Shown: positions 24,697-33,856 of the stretch, one piece after another | How positions within the stretch are numbered: the first letter of the stretch is position 1 | Layout: each line of letters begins with the position of its first letter | Source of the DNA: DATHGT01 sp035317605 | GTDB lineage: Bacteria; Methylomirabilota; Methylomirabilia; Rokubacteriales; CSP1-6 | NCBI GenBank assembly: GCA_035317605.1 | Contig: DATHGT010000254.1 | Coordinates: forward strand, 1 to 51,205 | Length of the DNA stretch: 51,205 nt | Direction: 5' to 3' | Translations under genes and position numbers: made by a program | Notes under the pieces: model-generated | Databases searched by the model: none | What the model saw: the letters and a program-made list of their open reading frames with translations, nothing else | What the model was told of the DNA's origin: nothing

Positions 24697-25845
24697 CTAC
24701 TCGTGCCAGTGGACCTTGTCCCACCCCTCCAGATCGGTCACGCCACCCGGCGGGTCGGCCGGCGGTGGGAGCTGGCCACCGTTGTAGAGTCGGGCCGCGT
24801 TCGAGCAGAGCACCTTGGCCCGCGCGTCCGGGGCCAGGTGTCCCAGGTCCTGGGCGATGAACCGGGTCGCCCCCGGCCAGATGCAGGCGCTGTGGGGATA
24901 GTCGTTGGACCACATAAAAGTCTCGTGCCCATACTCCGGTAGCAGCCGGCAGCCGACCGTGTCCTGAATGAACGCGCCGTAGACCTGCCGGTTGATGTAC
25001 TCGCTGGGCGGACGGGGAATGTCGCGCTGCCGCCCCAGACCCATCGCCGACGGCGGGAAGCTCATCTGGTAGTAGTCGAACTCCTGGGCGAAGAACGGGA
25101 TCCATCCCACGCCGGCCTCCGCGAGCACCAGGTTCAGGCCGGGGTAGCGCTCGAAGACTCCCGCCGCCACCATGTTGCCCGCGGCCTTCATGCAGTCCCA
25201 CTTGTGGCCGGCCGCGCCGTCGGGCATGAGCCCGCTGCGCCCCTGGGGAGAGAACTTCATCTTGCCCGGGCCCGAGTTGATGTGCAGATTGACCGACATC
25301 GCCAGGTCCTGGCAGGCGGCCCAGAATCGTTCGTAGTGGTCCGATCCGTAGAGCAAGTCCTCCGCCGGAACCAGCCCGATGGTCGCTCCTCGCAGGCCGC
25401 CCTTGCGACACCGCTCGAGCTCCTGCACCGCGTGCTCGACGTTCCACAACGAGATCATGGCCAGACCCCAGAGCCGATGCGGCGCCACACTGCAGAACTC
25501 GATCAGCCAGTCGTTGTAGACGCGGCAGCACGCTTCTTCGAGCTCCGGGTCCCCCGTCACCCAGGCGGCACAGCCGCGGGTGGGATAGAGCACCTCGGCG
25601 CTGATGCTGTCGTAGGCCTGATCCTTCAACCGTTCATAGGGGTCCCAGCCACCGGCGCGCACGTTGCCGCCGGCGTCGCGATGGGGAAAGCGCGGAGCGC
25701 GGTCTCGGAAGGCCGGTGGCAGCCGCTTCTCCCAGAGGTCCGCCGGCTCCGTCATGTGCGAGTCGGCGGAGATCCGCTGCTCGCCGCTGATGGCGACGAG
25801 GGTCTGCTCGGCGACGGGGATATCACTGAGTCTCGGGAAGGGCAT
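24697..25845 (-). CDS. Amidohydrolase family 2 protein
   Basis: A 382-residue metal-dependent hydrolase. ISADSHMTEP carries a DxH metal motif (Asp-Ser-His), NLHINSG the barrel histidine and FMWSNDYPHS the late aspartate followed by His. This group includes decarboxylases and C-C hydrolases acting on aromatic acids; the sequence is too general to name the substrate. The ATG follows GGAGG at 4 nt. It stands alone between a methyltransferase relic and the type II secretion genes. Confidence 0.87.
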   Translation of the reverse strand: MPFPRLSDIPVAEQTLVAISGEQRISADSHMTEPADLWEKRLPPAFRDRAPRFPHRDAGGNVRAGGWDPYERLKDQAYDSISAEVLYPTRGCAAWVTGDPELEEACCRVYNDWLIEFCSVAPHRLWGLAMISLWNVEHAVQELERCRKGGLRGATIGLVPAEDLLYGSDHYERFWAACQDLAMSVNLHINSGPGKMKFSPQGRSGLMPDGAAGHKWDCMKAAGNMVAAGVFERYPGLNLVLAEAGVGWIPFFAQEFDYYQMSFPPSAMGLGRQRDIPRPPSEYINRQVYGAFIQDTVGCRLLPEYGHETFMWSNDYPHSACIWPGATRFIAQDLGHLAPDARAKVLCSNAARLYNGGQLPPPADPPGGVTDLEGWDKVHWHE

Positions 25846-25943
25846 GGGGACCTCCGGTTGGCGCGTACTTTACCGAAGACCTGTCTCGTCGACAACCGCG
25901 GTCCTCTATGAAGGGCGCGCGGCGCCCGGCGGGCGAGCCAGCG

Positions 25944-26792
25944 TCAGGGGCGGCCGCTGGTCAGCGGGAAGCGCTGGCCGCGGCGAGTAACCACCGCCCC
26001 CTCGGGCGTGATGCGTTCGACCACCGTTTCGGCGTCGACCTTGTCCCCTTCCGCGTAGCGGCGACCGTCGATGAAGACCATGCGCTGCGCCGGCACGTCG
26101 GAGTAGACCACGACCTGAACTTGCAACCGTGGCTCCTCGACCGCCGCGGGCGGGGTGTTTTGCGGCGACGAGGCGCTCGTGGGAGGCGCGCTCGGGGTGG
26201 CGAGCGGGGTGACGGCCGCCGTGGCCGCGGCGGCCGGCGGCGACGCCGTTCGCGCCTCGATGACGGCGGTCGGCGACGACGCACGTACCGACGGATCGAC
26301 CGCTACAGATGACTTCGCCACCGCTCGCCCGGCGACGTTGGGAGCGGGCGACACGGGACGCGCGGCTGGCCGAGCGGTCGGAGCGGCAGTCCGTGCAGGA
26401 GGCGGCGCCGCCGCTGTCGCGACTGCGTCAGCAGCCGGGATCGCAGTCCGTACTGGAGGCGTTGCCGCCCCTGTCGTGACCGCGTCAGCGGCCGGGACCG
26501 GCGGCGGCGCGGCCGGCATGACGTCCGCCGACTCCGAGCCCCGCGAGACGTTCACCGGCGCGGTGCCGTGGTCGACACGCGCGACCGTCGCCGCGGGCGA
26601 ACGCGCGCCTCGGACGAGGACCAGCGTGACTGCCAGTGCTGCGTTGGCGCCGAGGACGCCGATCAAGAGCCAGAGCCACCAGCGCCGTCTGAGGGCCAGA
26701 AATATGGGACGGCGACGACGCGGGGCCGGCGAACCGAGGACACGCGCATTCTCGCTCTCCGCACGCTTGAGCGCTTCGTAGATATACGACAC
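25944..26792 (-). CDS. gspB: Type II secretion accessory protein GspB
   Basis: A 282-residue inner-membrane protein: cytoplasmic MSYIYEALKRAE, one membrane segment (WWLWLLIGVLGANAALAVTLV), a long Ala/Pro/Thr-rich linker containing two near repeats (AADAVTTGAATPPVRTA and AADAVATAAAPPPARTA), and the GspB C-terminal domain starting LQVQVVVYSDVPAQRM. GspB works with the GspA ATPase to help the secretin pass the peptidoglycan. The start is a GTG 5 bp after gspA, so the pair is an operon. No other secretion genes are present. Confidence 0.85.
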   Translation of the reverse strand: MSYIYEALKRAESENARVLGSPAPRRRRPIFLALRRRWWLWLLIGVLGANAALAVTLVLVRGARSPAATVARVDHGTAPVNVSRGSESADVMPAAPPPVPAADAVTTGAATPPVRTAIPAADAVATAAAPPPARTAAPTARPAARPVSPAPNVAGRAVAKSSVAVDPSVRASSPTAVIEARTASPPAAAATAAVTPLATPSAPPTSASSPQNTPPAAVEEPRLQVQVVVYSDVPAQRMVFIDGRRYAEGDKVDAETVVERITPEGAVVTRRGQRFPLTSGRP

Positions 26793-26797
26793 GGCGG

Positions 26798-28453
26798 CTA
26801 CGACCCCGACCCCGAACGGCGGAGTGAAGGCCTGACGGGATCGAGCACGGCGGTGAGCGTGGCGAGCGTCTCCTCGCCGGCGATGCCGTCGGGCATCAGG
26901 TCATGCGTCCGCTGAAAACCCATCACCCGCGAGGCGAGCGATTCGTCGTACGTGCGCGCGGCCGGGAGCGCCGGCATGGCGTGACCGTCGAGCGCGCCGA
27001 GCTGCCGGCGCAGCCACACGACGTCCCCGCCCCGCATGCCGCGGCCGAGCGCCTCCATGCCGACGCGCGGCGGCTTCCACACCACCACGAAGCTTCCGTC
27101 CCACTCACGCTCGATCTGATCGAGGGGGATCGGCTCGGCCCGCGAGCCGATCTGCACCGTCGCCCGACGCTCGTCGGCCGCGACCACGGCGAGGAATCGA
27201 CGTGCACCGGACGTCGAGCCGAGCTCGAGCACGACGGGCAGATCGAACCGTCGGACGAGGCTCCAGGTCCCACGGCGGGTGATGCAGTCGAGGCCGCTTC
27301 GCCGGACGACGTTGCACGGCTGCTGGTTCGGTCGACGCTCGTACCGCCGACCCCACCGCGTGGCGACCGCGGCGAACGCGCTGTCGGCGTCCGTCGACAG
27401 CTTGCTGTCGTCGAGCAGCGCCCTCAGAGAAGAGTGCGATGCCGGCGGCTGCGTGGCCGGCGACGTTGCCGGTGGCGTCACGACGGCGGCGGCCACCGGA
27501 ACGGCGGGCGGAGCGGCGAGAAGCATTCGCGTCCGTGACGTGAGCGGCCCCCGCGCCATGAGCACCAGCGCGGTCGTCAGCACCAGACCCGCCGCCACCG
27601 CCGCGATGGTGGCGCGCCGACGCCGGCGCTCGGGGACACGAGACACCTCGCCGGCGATCTCGCGGGCAGCGCGCCGCACGATGCCGCGAGTCACCGCTTC
27701 GCTGTGCGTGGCGTAGGCTCCCAGGAGCGCGCGGTCGCACATCACGTTGATCAGCCGCGGTACGCCGCCGGACTCCTGATGCACGACACGCAGCGCCGCG
27801 TCGTCGAAGACGACCCTCGACTGCCCGGCCATCGCCAGCCGGTGGGCGACGTAGGCGCGCGTCTCCCGCTCGGTGAGCGGGGTCAGGTGATACCGTGCCG
27901 CCACACGCTGGGCCACCTGGCGGAGGTCCGTGCGACCCATGAGCTCGAGTAGCTCAGGCTGGCCGATGAGGATGATCTGCAGCAGCTTCGCCGTTGCGGT
28001 CTCGAGGTTCGTGAGCAGCCGCAGCTGCTCCAGCACCTCGGCGCTCAGGAGCTGGGCCTCGTCCACGATGACGACCGTGCGCCGGCCGCGCGCGTGGGCG
28101 TCCAGGAGGTGCGCATGCAGGGCGTCGACGAACACCTTGAGGCTCGTCGAGCCCGCGGGATACGCGACGCGCAGCTCGTCGCAGATGGTCGCCAGCAGCT
28201 CGAGCCGGCTCAGGGTCGGGTTCAGGATCAGCGCGATGTCGACGTGGCCGGGGAGGTGCTCGAGCAAGTAGCGGCAGAGGGTCGTCTTCCCGGTCCCGAC
28301 CTCACCGGTGAGCTGCACGAAGCCGCCCCGCTCCGCGACCCCGTAGAGCAGATGGGCGAGCGCGTCCCGATGGCGATCGCTCAGATAGAGGAAGCGCTGA
28401 TCCGGCGTCGTGGAGAACGGCGCCTCGGCGAGCCCGAAGGCCGCGAGGTACAT
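26798..28453 (-). CDS. gspA: ExeA/GspA-type AAA ATPase with peptidoglycan-binding domain
   Basis: A 551-residue protein. MYLAAFGLAEAPFSTTPD is the classic ExeA N-terminus. Walker A is GEVGTGKTT (50-58) and Walker B VVIVDEAQLL. A membrane segment near residue 300 (ATIAAVAAGLVLTTALVLMA) leads to a periplasmic part with a peptidoglycan-binding motif near the end (VMGFQRTHDLMPDGIAGEET). It pairs with GspB 5 bp downstream. No strong ribosome site precedes the ATG; it is chosen because the family begins there. Confidence 0.87.
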   Translation of the reverse strand: MYLAAFGLAEAPFSTTPDQRFLYLSDRHRDALAHLLYGVAERGGFVQLTGEVGTGKTTLCRYLLEHLPGHVDIALILNPTLSRLELLATICDELRVAYPAGSTSLKVFVDALHAHLLDAHARGRRTVVIVDEAQLLSAEVLEQLRLLTNLETATAKLLQIILIGQPELLELMGRTDLRQVAQRVAARYHLTPLTERETRAYVAHRLAMAGQSRVVFDDAALRVVHQESGGVPRLINVMCDRALLGAYATHSEAVTRGIVRRAAREIAGEVSRVPERRRRRATIAAVAAGLVLTTALVLMARGPLTSRTRMLLAAPPAVPVAAAVVTPPATSPATQPPASHSSLRALLDDSKLSTDADSAFAAVATRWGRRYERRPNQQPCNVVRRSGLDCITRRGTWSLVRRFDLPVVLELGSTSGARRFLAVVAADERRATVQIGSRAEPIPLDQIEREWDGSFVVVWKPPRVGMEALGRGMRGGDVVWLRRQLGALDGHAMPALPAARTYDESLASRVMGFQRTHDLMPDGIAGEETLATLTAVLDPVRPSLRRSGSGS

Positions 28454-28823
28454 CGGCGCCCCGGTGAGGGCCGCGGAAGAGGCGTCCAACGCTAGAAAAA
28501 CCCGACGTGCAACGGAAAGACGCCCATACCCGATGCCATGGTATTCGATGCCCGCGCCCACGTGGAGTTTATTCGCCCAGCGGACCTCGTCCAGCCCGCC
28601 GGTGACTCACGTCAGCCGGCGTCGTGGCCGCACGCGGGTCGCAGCGTGTAGCCCGGTGTCGAGCCCGGCGAAACACTTCCGCAACGATCGGGCGAGGCAG
28701 TTCCCAATGGTCCGATAAGGCGCGCGCAATGGGGAGGGACCCAATAGATTTTCGTAAAAGACCCGATATTCTCCTGTATAAGTGACCCCGATGCATTCTT
28801 AGAGTCGAGGCGCGAGGCGCATC
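28454..28823. promoter_or_regulatory. Divergent intergenic region between gspA and lysR
   Basis: 370 bp without a convincing gene. A locally AT-richer patch at 28745-28800 precedes the LysR gene and contains TATAAG at 28777-28782, a plausible -10 box; no good -35 sits 17 bp upstream. Such patches are rare in this GC-rich window, so it is probably the control region of the regulator. Nothing recognisable is seen for the gspA side. Confidence 0.4.
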
Positions 28824-29792
28824 GTGGTCGGCCGAACGGGAATCACCTACCATCAGCTTCGGACGTTCCTCGCGGTTGCCCGCTCCGGCAGCCTCACGAA
28901 AGCCGCGCGCGAGCTCAACGCGACGCAGCCGACGGTCAGCCTTCAGCTGCGTGCGCTCCGAGGATTCCTGGGGACGCCGCTCTTCGAGCGCCCCGGAGGC
29001 AGGTTTCGGCTGACCCACGCCGGGGAGCGTCTACGACGCTACGCCGAAGACACCGTGGGAGGTCTCCGGAGTCTTCAGCAGGATGTCGCCACGGTCAAGG
29101 GAACCCTCGCTGGCCCCCTGGCCGTCGGCACAACGTTCGTGATCAGTCGGTATGTCCTGCCCTCGATACTTTCTCGATTTCTTGAACAGGCTCCGGGGAT
29201 CGAGCTCCAACTGTACGTGGAATTCCCCGAACCTGTGTTCAGGGGCCTTCTCGCGAACAGTCTCGACGTCGCCTGCTATATCAACGTTCCCGTGCCGCCC
29301 GGCCTCACGGTCGAGCGGCTGTGCGACGAGGAATTCGTCATTTTCGTTTCACCCAACCATCCGTTAGCGCGGCGTCGTCTCGTCGCCCCAGCGGAGCTGT
29401 CGCGAGAGCCGTTCATTGCGTCCGTTTCGGCTCCGCTGCGAGCACTCACTGACGCGAAACTTCGGGCGGCCGGCGTCACGCCAAGGGTGATGGCCGAGGC
29501 GCGGCATCACGACGCGATCAAGAAGATGGTGGAGCATGATACCGGCTACGCGATGCTGATCAGGTCGTCGGTCGCCGATGAGCTTGCCGGCGGTCGTCTG
29601 GTTGCCGTCAAGCTCGACGGAGCGCCCATCCTCGCTGAGCTCGTTGCAGCCTACCGATCGCGCCCTGCCGTCTCGCCACTGGTCCGCGAGTTCGTTGATT
29701 TCATCCGTGTGGAACTCAATCGACGCAACGCCTCGGCAGGAGAACCACAAAAGCGCCCCACCATGCGAAGGAAGCCGCGGGGCCGTCGCTGA
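28824..29792 (+). CDS. LysR-type transcriptional regulator
   Basis: A 322-residue regulator. The winged helix-turn-helix is clear at residues 5-65: ITYHQLRTFLAVARSGSLTK, AARELNATQPTVSLQLRALR and GTPLFER. The remainder is a type 2 periplasmic-binding-like effector domain (VGTTFVISRYVLPSIL, FVSPNHPLARR), with a basic tail. It starts with GTG after a weak purine-rich site. It converges on the NMT1-type substrate-binding protein gene, a likely but unproved target; LysR proteins usually regulate divergent genes, which here would be gspA. Confidence 0.88.
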   Translation: MVGRTGITYHQLRTFLAVARSGSLTKAARELNATQPTVSLQLRALRGFLGTPLFERPGGRFRLTHAGERLRRYAEDTVGGLRSLQQDVATVKGTLAGPLAVGTTFVISRYVLPSILSRFLEQAPGIELQLYVEFPEPVFRGLLANSLDVACYINVPVPPGLTVERLCDEEFVIFVSPNHPLARRRLVAPAELSREPFIASVSAPLRALTDAKLRAAGVTPRVMAEARHHDAIKKMVEHDTGYAMLIRSSVADELAGGRLVAVKLDGAPILAELVAAYRSRPAVSPLVREFVDFIRVELNRRNASAGEPQKRPTMRRKPRGRR

Positions 29793-29839
29793 CGTCGTAG
29801 CAGCGCCGACGGATCGGGGCGCGCACCGCCACCATCCGA

Positions 29840-30856
29840 TCAGCGCGGCAGGAACTCGTTCGTCACGATCTGGTCGTACGGGATGGACATCTTGAGCGCA
29901 CCGATCCGCCGAAGGAATTCCTGCGTCAGCGTTACGGCCCGTTCGGTGACGCGACCGTCGCGCGGGATACCGAGACGGGTCTTCTGAAGACCCGCGAGGA
30001 TCACGGCGTCGTCGAGACGGCTGAGGACCGGTTTCATCACAGGCACCGCCTGTTCGGCCGGATGATCGAGGATCCAGGCGTTGGACTTGAGCAAGGCGCG
30101 CACGACTTTGCGAACGAGCGCCGGTTGCTGCTTGACGGTCTCCGGAGTCGCCATCAGCACGTCCATCATGAACTCGGCGAAGTCCGGATCCTCGCCCGCG
30201 GAGTTGTCGACAACCATGAGGCCGAACCCGCGGGCCGCGGCCGCTTCCGGGGTCGGTGTGCCGGTCGCAAAGGCATCGATCTGACGCTGCTCGAGGGCGG
30301 CGAGAAGCCCTTGAATGTTCCCGAGCCCGACGAGCTGCACGTCCTTCTGTGGATCAAGCCCAGCCTTGAGCAGGTAGTAGACGAGAACCTGATGGGAGAT
30401 CCCCCCAGGAGTAACGCCGGACACCTTCAGGCCCTTCAACGCTCGGATCTTGTCGGCGAGAGGACTCCGTTCTGTGATGCCTTTCTGCCGAGCCGCGTCC
30501 CGATGCATCACGATGTTGATGGCGTTACGGGTCAGCATGCTCATGACGCCGACCAGCCGTTGCCCTTTCTCATACACCATCAGCTGATAGGTCCCTGGTG
30601 CCACCGTGAACTGAGCGTCCCGCGAAAGCACCGCCTGAAGGCTCCCGGCACCGACGATGGCCACCACCTCGACATCAAGACCCTCCTCGGCGAAATAGCC
30701 GGACTGCTGCGCGTGGTACAGCGGCGCGAACGCAGTCGACAGACCGGGTACGGCAATCTTGATCCGCTCCGCGCCCCAGGAGGGAACGAGAAGATCACTG
30801 ATGAACGATCCGCTGATGACCAGCCCCATCGCGATCCATAACGCACAGCGTTTCAT
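29840..30856 (-). CDS. ABC transporter substrate-binding protein, NMT1/SsuA type
   Basis: A 338-residue periplasmic binding protein with a signal peptide (CALWIAMGLVISGSF) and the NMT1/nitrate-sulfonate-taurine family pattern: IAVPGLSTAFAPLYHAQQSG, YFAEEGLDVEVV and LLAALEQRQIDAFATGTPT. The ATG follows AGGAGG at 4 nt, which rules out the longer upstream frame. Permease and ATPase genes are absent. A dyad sits about 100 bp upstream. Confidence 0.88.
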   Translation of the reverse strand: MKRCALWIAMGLVISGSFISDLLVPSWGAERIKIAVPGLSTAFAPLYHAQQSGYFAEEGLDVEVVAIVGAGSLQAVLSRDAQFTVAPGTYQLMVYEKGQRLVGVMSMLTRNAINIVMHRDAARQKGITERSPLADKIRALKGLKVSGVTPGGISHQVLVYYLLKAGLDPQKDVQLVGLGNIQGLLAALEQRQIDAFATGTPTPEAAAARGFGLMVVDNSAGEDPDFAEFMMDVLMATPETVKQQPALVRKVVRALLKSNAWILDHPAEQAVPVMKPVLSRLDDAVILAGLQKTRLGIPRDGRVTERAVTLTQEFLRRIGALKMSIPYDQIVTNEFLPR

Positions 30857-30958
30857 GCGACCTCCTGTGGCCGAGTACACGCGGCCTAACAATCGGTGGG
30901 CTCCTTGGCAGACAGTGCCCTGAGCGGGCCGGCAATACAAGTACCCTTGATTCGTTTT

Positions 30959-30978
30959 CCATTGGGCGGCCCCAATGG
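30959..30978. repeat. 8-bp inverted repeat upstream of a substrate-binding protein gene
   Basis: CCATTGGG (30959-30966) and CCCAATGG (30971-30978) flank a CGGC loop; a further TATTGGG follows at 30982-30988. It lies in the 270-bp divergent space between the NMT1-type gene and a small basic protein. It could be an operator or leader hairpin; no adjoining T-run supports a terminator. Confidence 0.45.
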
Positions 30979-31126
30979 GCGTATTGGGAGCTGCTGGGAC
31001 TTGCGGGACGCGGCGGCGCGTCGGAGAGTGTGCCCTCAACGCAGCGGGCCGGACATGCCGATGCCGAGGGTGAAGGCAATCTTCGCCCTACCCACGCGGA
31101 GACCGGGTGGAAGGAAGGTGACGTCC

Positions 31127-31339
31127 GTGAAGCGCACACGCATCCTGACTCCGCGCGAAATTCACCAGCTCGTGCGTGTGCACCGACAGATCGGCTCGCT
31201 CCTCGCGTCGAACGGCGTCACGCCAACGTCACGTCGGTCTCCGCCAAAAGCCAAGCGGCCTCCACCGGTCGGCAAGCAGGGTGTGAAGAAGCGGGCGGTG
31301 CGAGACGTCGGCCCAAATCGGAAGAAGCGCAGCCGGTAG
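31127..31339 (+). CDS. Small basic protein (70 aa), unknown
   Basis: Not recognised. A predicted helix (TPREIHQLVRVHRQIGSLLA) is followed by a proline-, lysine- and arginine-rich tail ending RKKRSR. The GTG at 31127 follows AAGGAAGG at about 8 nt; an earlier in-frame GTG at 31118 sits inside that site. The charge suggests nucleic-acid binding, which is inference only. The next 195 bp to the VOC gene hold nothing I can name. Confidence 0.5.
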   Translation: MKRTRILTPREIHQLVRVHRQIGSLLASNGVTPTSRRSPPKAKRPPPVGKQGVKKRAVRDVGPNRKKRSR

Positions 31340-31534
31340 ATCGACGACGCCTTCCTCCGGACGCGGTGCCGGACGCGTCGGTTTGCGCTATGTTTCGGGT
31401 GGACCGTTCTCCGACGACGCAGGTCCTCCCGGAGGTGGGTCATGGCGCTCAGGCTGACCGTGCCATGGGCCAGACGGTCGAGCGCGCGATCCGTGGCTCG
31501 CTGGAGCAGGGGTTGCTTCGTGAAAGGAGACGTC

Positions 31535-31975
31535 ATGGGTCCCTTGAAAGTCGACAACGTCGTGCACTGGTCGATCCCCGTGAACGATCTCGAAGAGTCC
31601 GAGCGGTTCTATCAGGACGTCCTGGGGCTCGAGTACCGGGGCCGCCTGGGCAACTCGAAGATGTCGTGCTTCACGGTGGGCGCGCACTCGATCCTGCTCT
31701 GCGAGCGCAACGATCGCGTGGTGAGAACGCCCCAGCAGGACAACCGCCTCCACCACTCGTTCGAGGTCAGCCCCGCGATGTTCGACGCCGCCTGCAAGCT
31801 CTTCCACGAGCGGGGCATCCGGGTCGCCGAGCCCATCGTCTATCGGGCCCACGGCTTCTTTCTCGGCCGCGAGATGTACTTCCTGGATCCGAGCGGCAAC
31901 CTGCTCGAGCTGTGCGATCCGACGTGGAAGCCCGGCATGCCCACGCCCACCTACGAGGAGATCGTCGGCGCGTAG
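31535..31975 (+). CDS. VOC family protein (glyoxalase/dioxygenase fold)
   Basis: A 146-residue vicinal-oxygen-chelate protein made of two beta-alpha-beta-beta-beta modules. VVHWSIPVNDLEESERFYQD offers the first metal histidine, RLHHSFEV the second and NLLELCDP the glutamate, a typical 2-His-1-Glu set. Members are glyoxalases, fosfomycin-resistance-type transferases or extradiol dioxygenases; I cannot choose. The ATG follows GAAAGGAGA. It is convergent with, and 3 bp from, the deacetylase operon. Confidence 0.87.
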   Translation: MGPLKVDNVVHWSIPVNDLEESERFYQDVLGLEYRGRLGNSKMSCFTVGAHSILLCERNDRVVRTPQQDNRLHHSFEVSPAMFDAACKLFHERGIRVAEPIVYRAHGFFLGREMYFLDPSGNLLELCDPTWKPGMPTPTYEEIVGA

Positions 31976-31978
31976 ACC

Positions 31979-32923
31979 TCAGCGCACGGCCGGGCGGGCG
32001 CGTCGATACCAGTCGACGATCTCCCCGCCCGTGGCCGTCCACACCCCCTCGCGGCGGGTGATGTAGCTCAGCGCGTCCTCGAGGCAGCCGATGCGAAACG
32101 GCTGACCGATGAGCCAGGGGTGCAGGTGCAGCACGAGCAGCTTGCCGTTCTGCGCCCCTTCGCGATACAGCACGTCGAACGTCTCCTTGATCATCGCGCC
32201 GTACCGGTCGATGTCGATGCGCCGGTCCCACAGCGCGTTGACGTCGTCGAGCGGCAGCGAGATCGGCAGCGCGCACAGCTCACCCTGCGCCACCTTCAAC
32301 GGGTACGGCTGCTCGTCGTTGACCCAGTCGCACACGTAGCGGATCCCCGCCTGCGCCAGCAGGCCCGGCGTCCGCGGGGACTCTCCGTACTCCGGCCCCA
32401 GCCAACCGCGCGGGGCGGTCCCGAACGCGCGCGTCAGCGACTCCACCGACGCGCGGATGTACTCGCGCTCGTCCTCCTCGGACATCCGGCTCGTGATCAT
32501 CCGGTTGACCGAGATGCCGTGCCCGATGATCTCGTCGCCGCGCGCCCGGCAATGACGCACCAGGAACGGATAGTGCTCGGCGGTCAGCGCGTCCATGGCG
32601 ATGGTCGGCTTGACCCCATAGGTATCCAGCGCCTCCAGCACGCGAAAGATCCCGACCCGGTGTCCGTACTCCCGGTGCGACCACGCGGTGACGTCGGGGA
32701 ACGGCCCCTGGCCGTAGCCGCCGGCGAGGTTGGGGACCTGATAGGCCCCGGCGGGACGGCTCCATTCCATGTGCTCGAGGTTGACGACGACGCAGACGGC
32801 GACGCGCGCCCCGTCGGGCCACGCCAGCGCGGGACGGCGAGCGTTCAGGGGAGACCAGTCGTAGTGCTGATGATCCATCCCCTGACGGAGCTGCGGAAGG
32901 ACGTAGTCACGGTCGGCTGGCAT
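31979..32923 (-). CDS. Polysaccharide deacetylase family protein (allantoinase/PuuE-like)
   Basis: A 314-residue NodB-fold protein resembling PuuE-type allantoinases and imidase-like hydrolases rather than true sugar deacetylases. VNLEHMEWSRPAG, EYGHRVGIFRVLEAL, GDEIIGHGISVNRM and VLHLHPWLIGQP are visible; the usual N-terminal DD motif is weak (NLEHM), as in that subgroup. It lies 9 bp after a paralogue and follows GGAG at 5 nt. Together with the LLM gene it suggests breakdown of a nitrogen-containing ring or amide. Confidence 0.85.
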   Translation of the reverse strand: MPADRDYVLPQLRQGMDHQHYDWSPLNARRPALAWPDGARVAVCVVVNLEHMEWSRPAGAYQVPNLAGGYGQGPFPDVTAWSHREYGHRVGIFRVLEALDTYGVKPTIAMDALTAEHYPFLVRHCRARGDEIIGHGISVNRMITSRMSEEDEREYIRASVESLTRAFGTAPRGWLGPEYGESPRTPGLLAQAGIRYVCDWVNDEQPYPLKVAQGELCALPISLPLDDVNALWDRRIDIDRYGAMIKETFDVLYREGAQNGKLLVLHLHPWLIGQPFRIGCLEDALSYITRREGVWTATGGEIVDWYRRARPAVR

Positions 32924-32932
32924 GGCGGCTCC

Positions 32933-33841
32933 TCACGCGTTGACGCGGGCCGCGTGAGCCACGGCCTCGTCGTAGTAGTGGGCGAGATAGTGGTCGGCGA
33001 TCTCGTCGGTGGTGGCCTGCCACACGCCCTGGTGGGAGAGCACGTAGTCGAGCACCTCGGCCAGGTATTTCACCCGGTGCGGGCGGCCCATGACGTACGG
33101 ATGGAACGCGATGCACATCAAGCGTCCGTTGGTCTCGCCTTCCCGATACAGCCGGTCGAACTGGCGCTTGCAGATCTTCGCGTAGTCGTCGGCCTCGTAG
33201 TGATGGCGCATGAGCGGGGCGTCGTTCAGCTCCGAGGTGTAGGGCACGCATACCAGACGGCCCGAGCGCACCTTGATGGGCAGGGGCTGGTCATCGATCT
33301 TCCAATCGGTCTGATAGCGAAAGCCCGCCTCGGCGACGACGTCGGGGGTGCGCTCGGTGTTGGAGGCCGCGGGCCCCGACTGGCCCAGCAGCTCGCGGCC
33401 GGTGAGGCGCTTGAACGTCTCGCGGCAGCGCGCGAAGAACTCCCGCTCCTGTTCCTCGGAAAAGCTCGTGATGTAGCGGGTGTTGTAGAAGCCGTGGTTC
33501 ACGAAGGTCCAGTCGCGCGCCAGCATCGCCTCGGCGATCTCGGGAAAGTGCTCGAGCACGCCCACGTTCAGCGTGGTGGAGCACCGGATCTTGTACTGAT
33601 CGAGCACCGGGAGCAATCGCCAGAACCCGACCCGGTTGCCGTACTCGTGCGCCGAGTATTGCTGGACATCGGGCAGCGGGCTGCGCGGCCAGGGATTGCG
33701 CACGCCGTCGAGGGGCGGCAGATATTCGTAGTGCTCGATGTTGGGCGCGACCCAGAAGGCGACGCGGGCGTTGTTCGGCCACCTGATGATCGGCCGGTCG
33801 ATGATGGGCAGATAGTCCATCCGGTTCGGAGCCAGCGGCAT
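32933..33841 (-). CDS. Polysaccharide deacetylase family protein, paralogue
   Basis: A 302-residue relative of the next gene: PNIEHYEYLPPLDGVRNPWP, EYGNRVGFWRLLPVLDQY, FVNHGFYNTRYITSF and IAFHPYVMGRPHR. The same NodB/allantoinase-like fold is expected. The ATG chosen lies 8 nt after GGGGAGG; a GTG three codons upstream is within that site. It is 15 bp downstream of the LLM gene, so the three form one operon. Tandem copies suggest either related substrates or a heteromer. Confidence 0.85.
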   Translation of the reverse strand: MPLAPNRMDYLPIIDRPIIRWPNNARVAFWVAPNIEHYEYLPPLDGVRNPWPRSPLPDVQQYSAHEYGNRVGFWRLLPVLDQYKIRCSTTLNVGVLEHFPEIAEAMLARDWTFVNHGFYNTRYITSFSEEQEREFFARCRETFKRLTGRELLGQSGPAASNTERTPDVVAEAGFRYQTDWKIDDQPLPIKVRSGRLVCVPYTSELNDAPLMRHHYEADDYAKICKRQFDRLYREGETNGRLMCIAFHPYVMGRPHRVKYLAEVLDYVLSHQGVWQATTDEIADHYLAHYYDEAVAHAARVNA

Positions 33842-33856
33842 GGCAAGCACCTCCCC

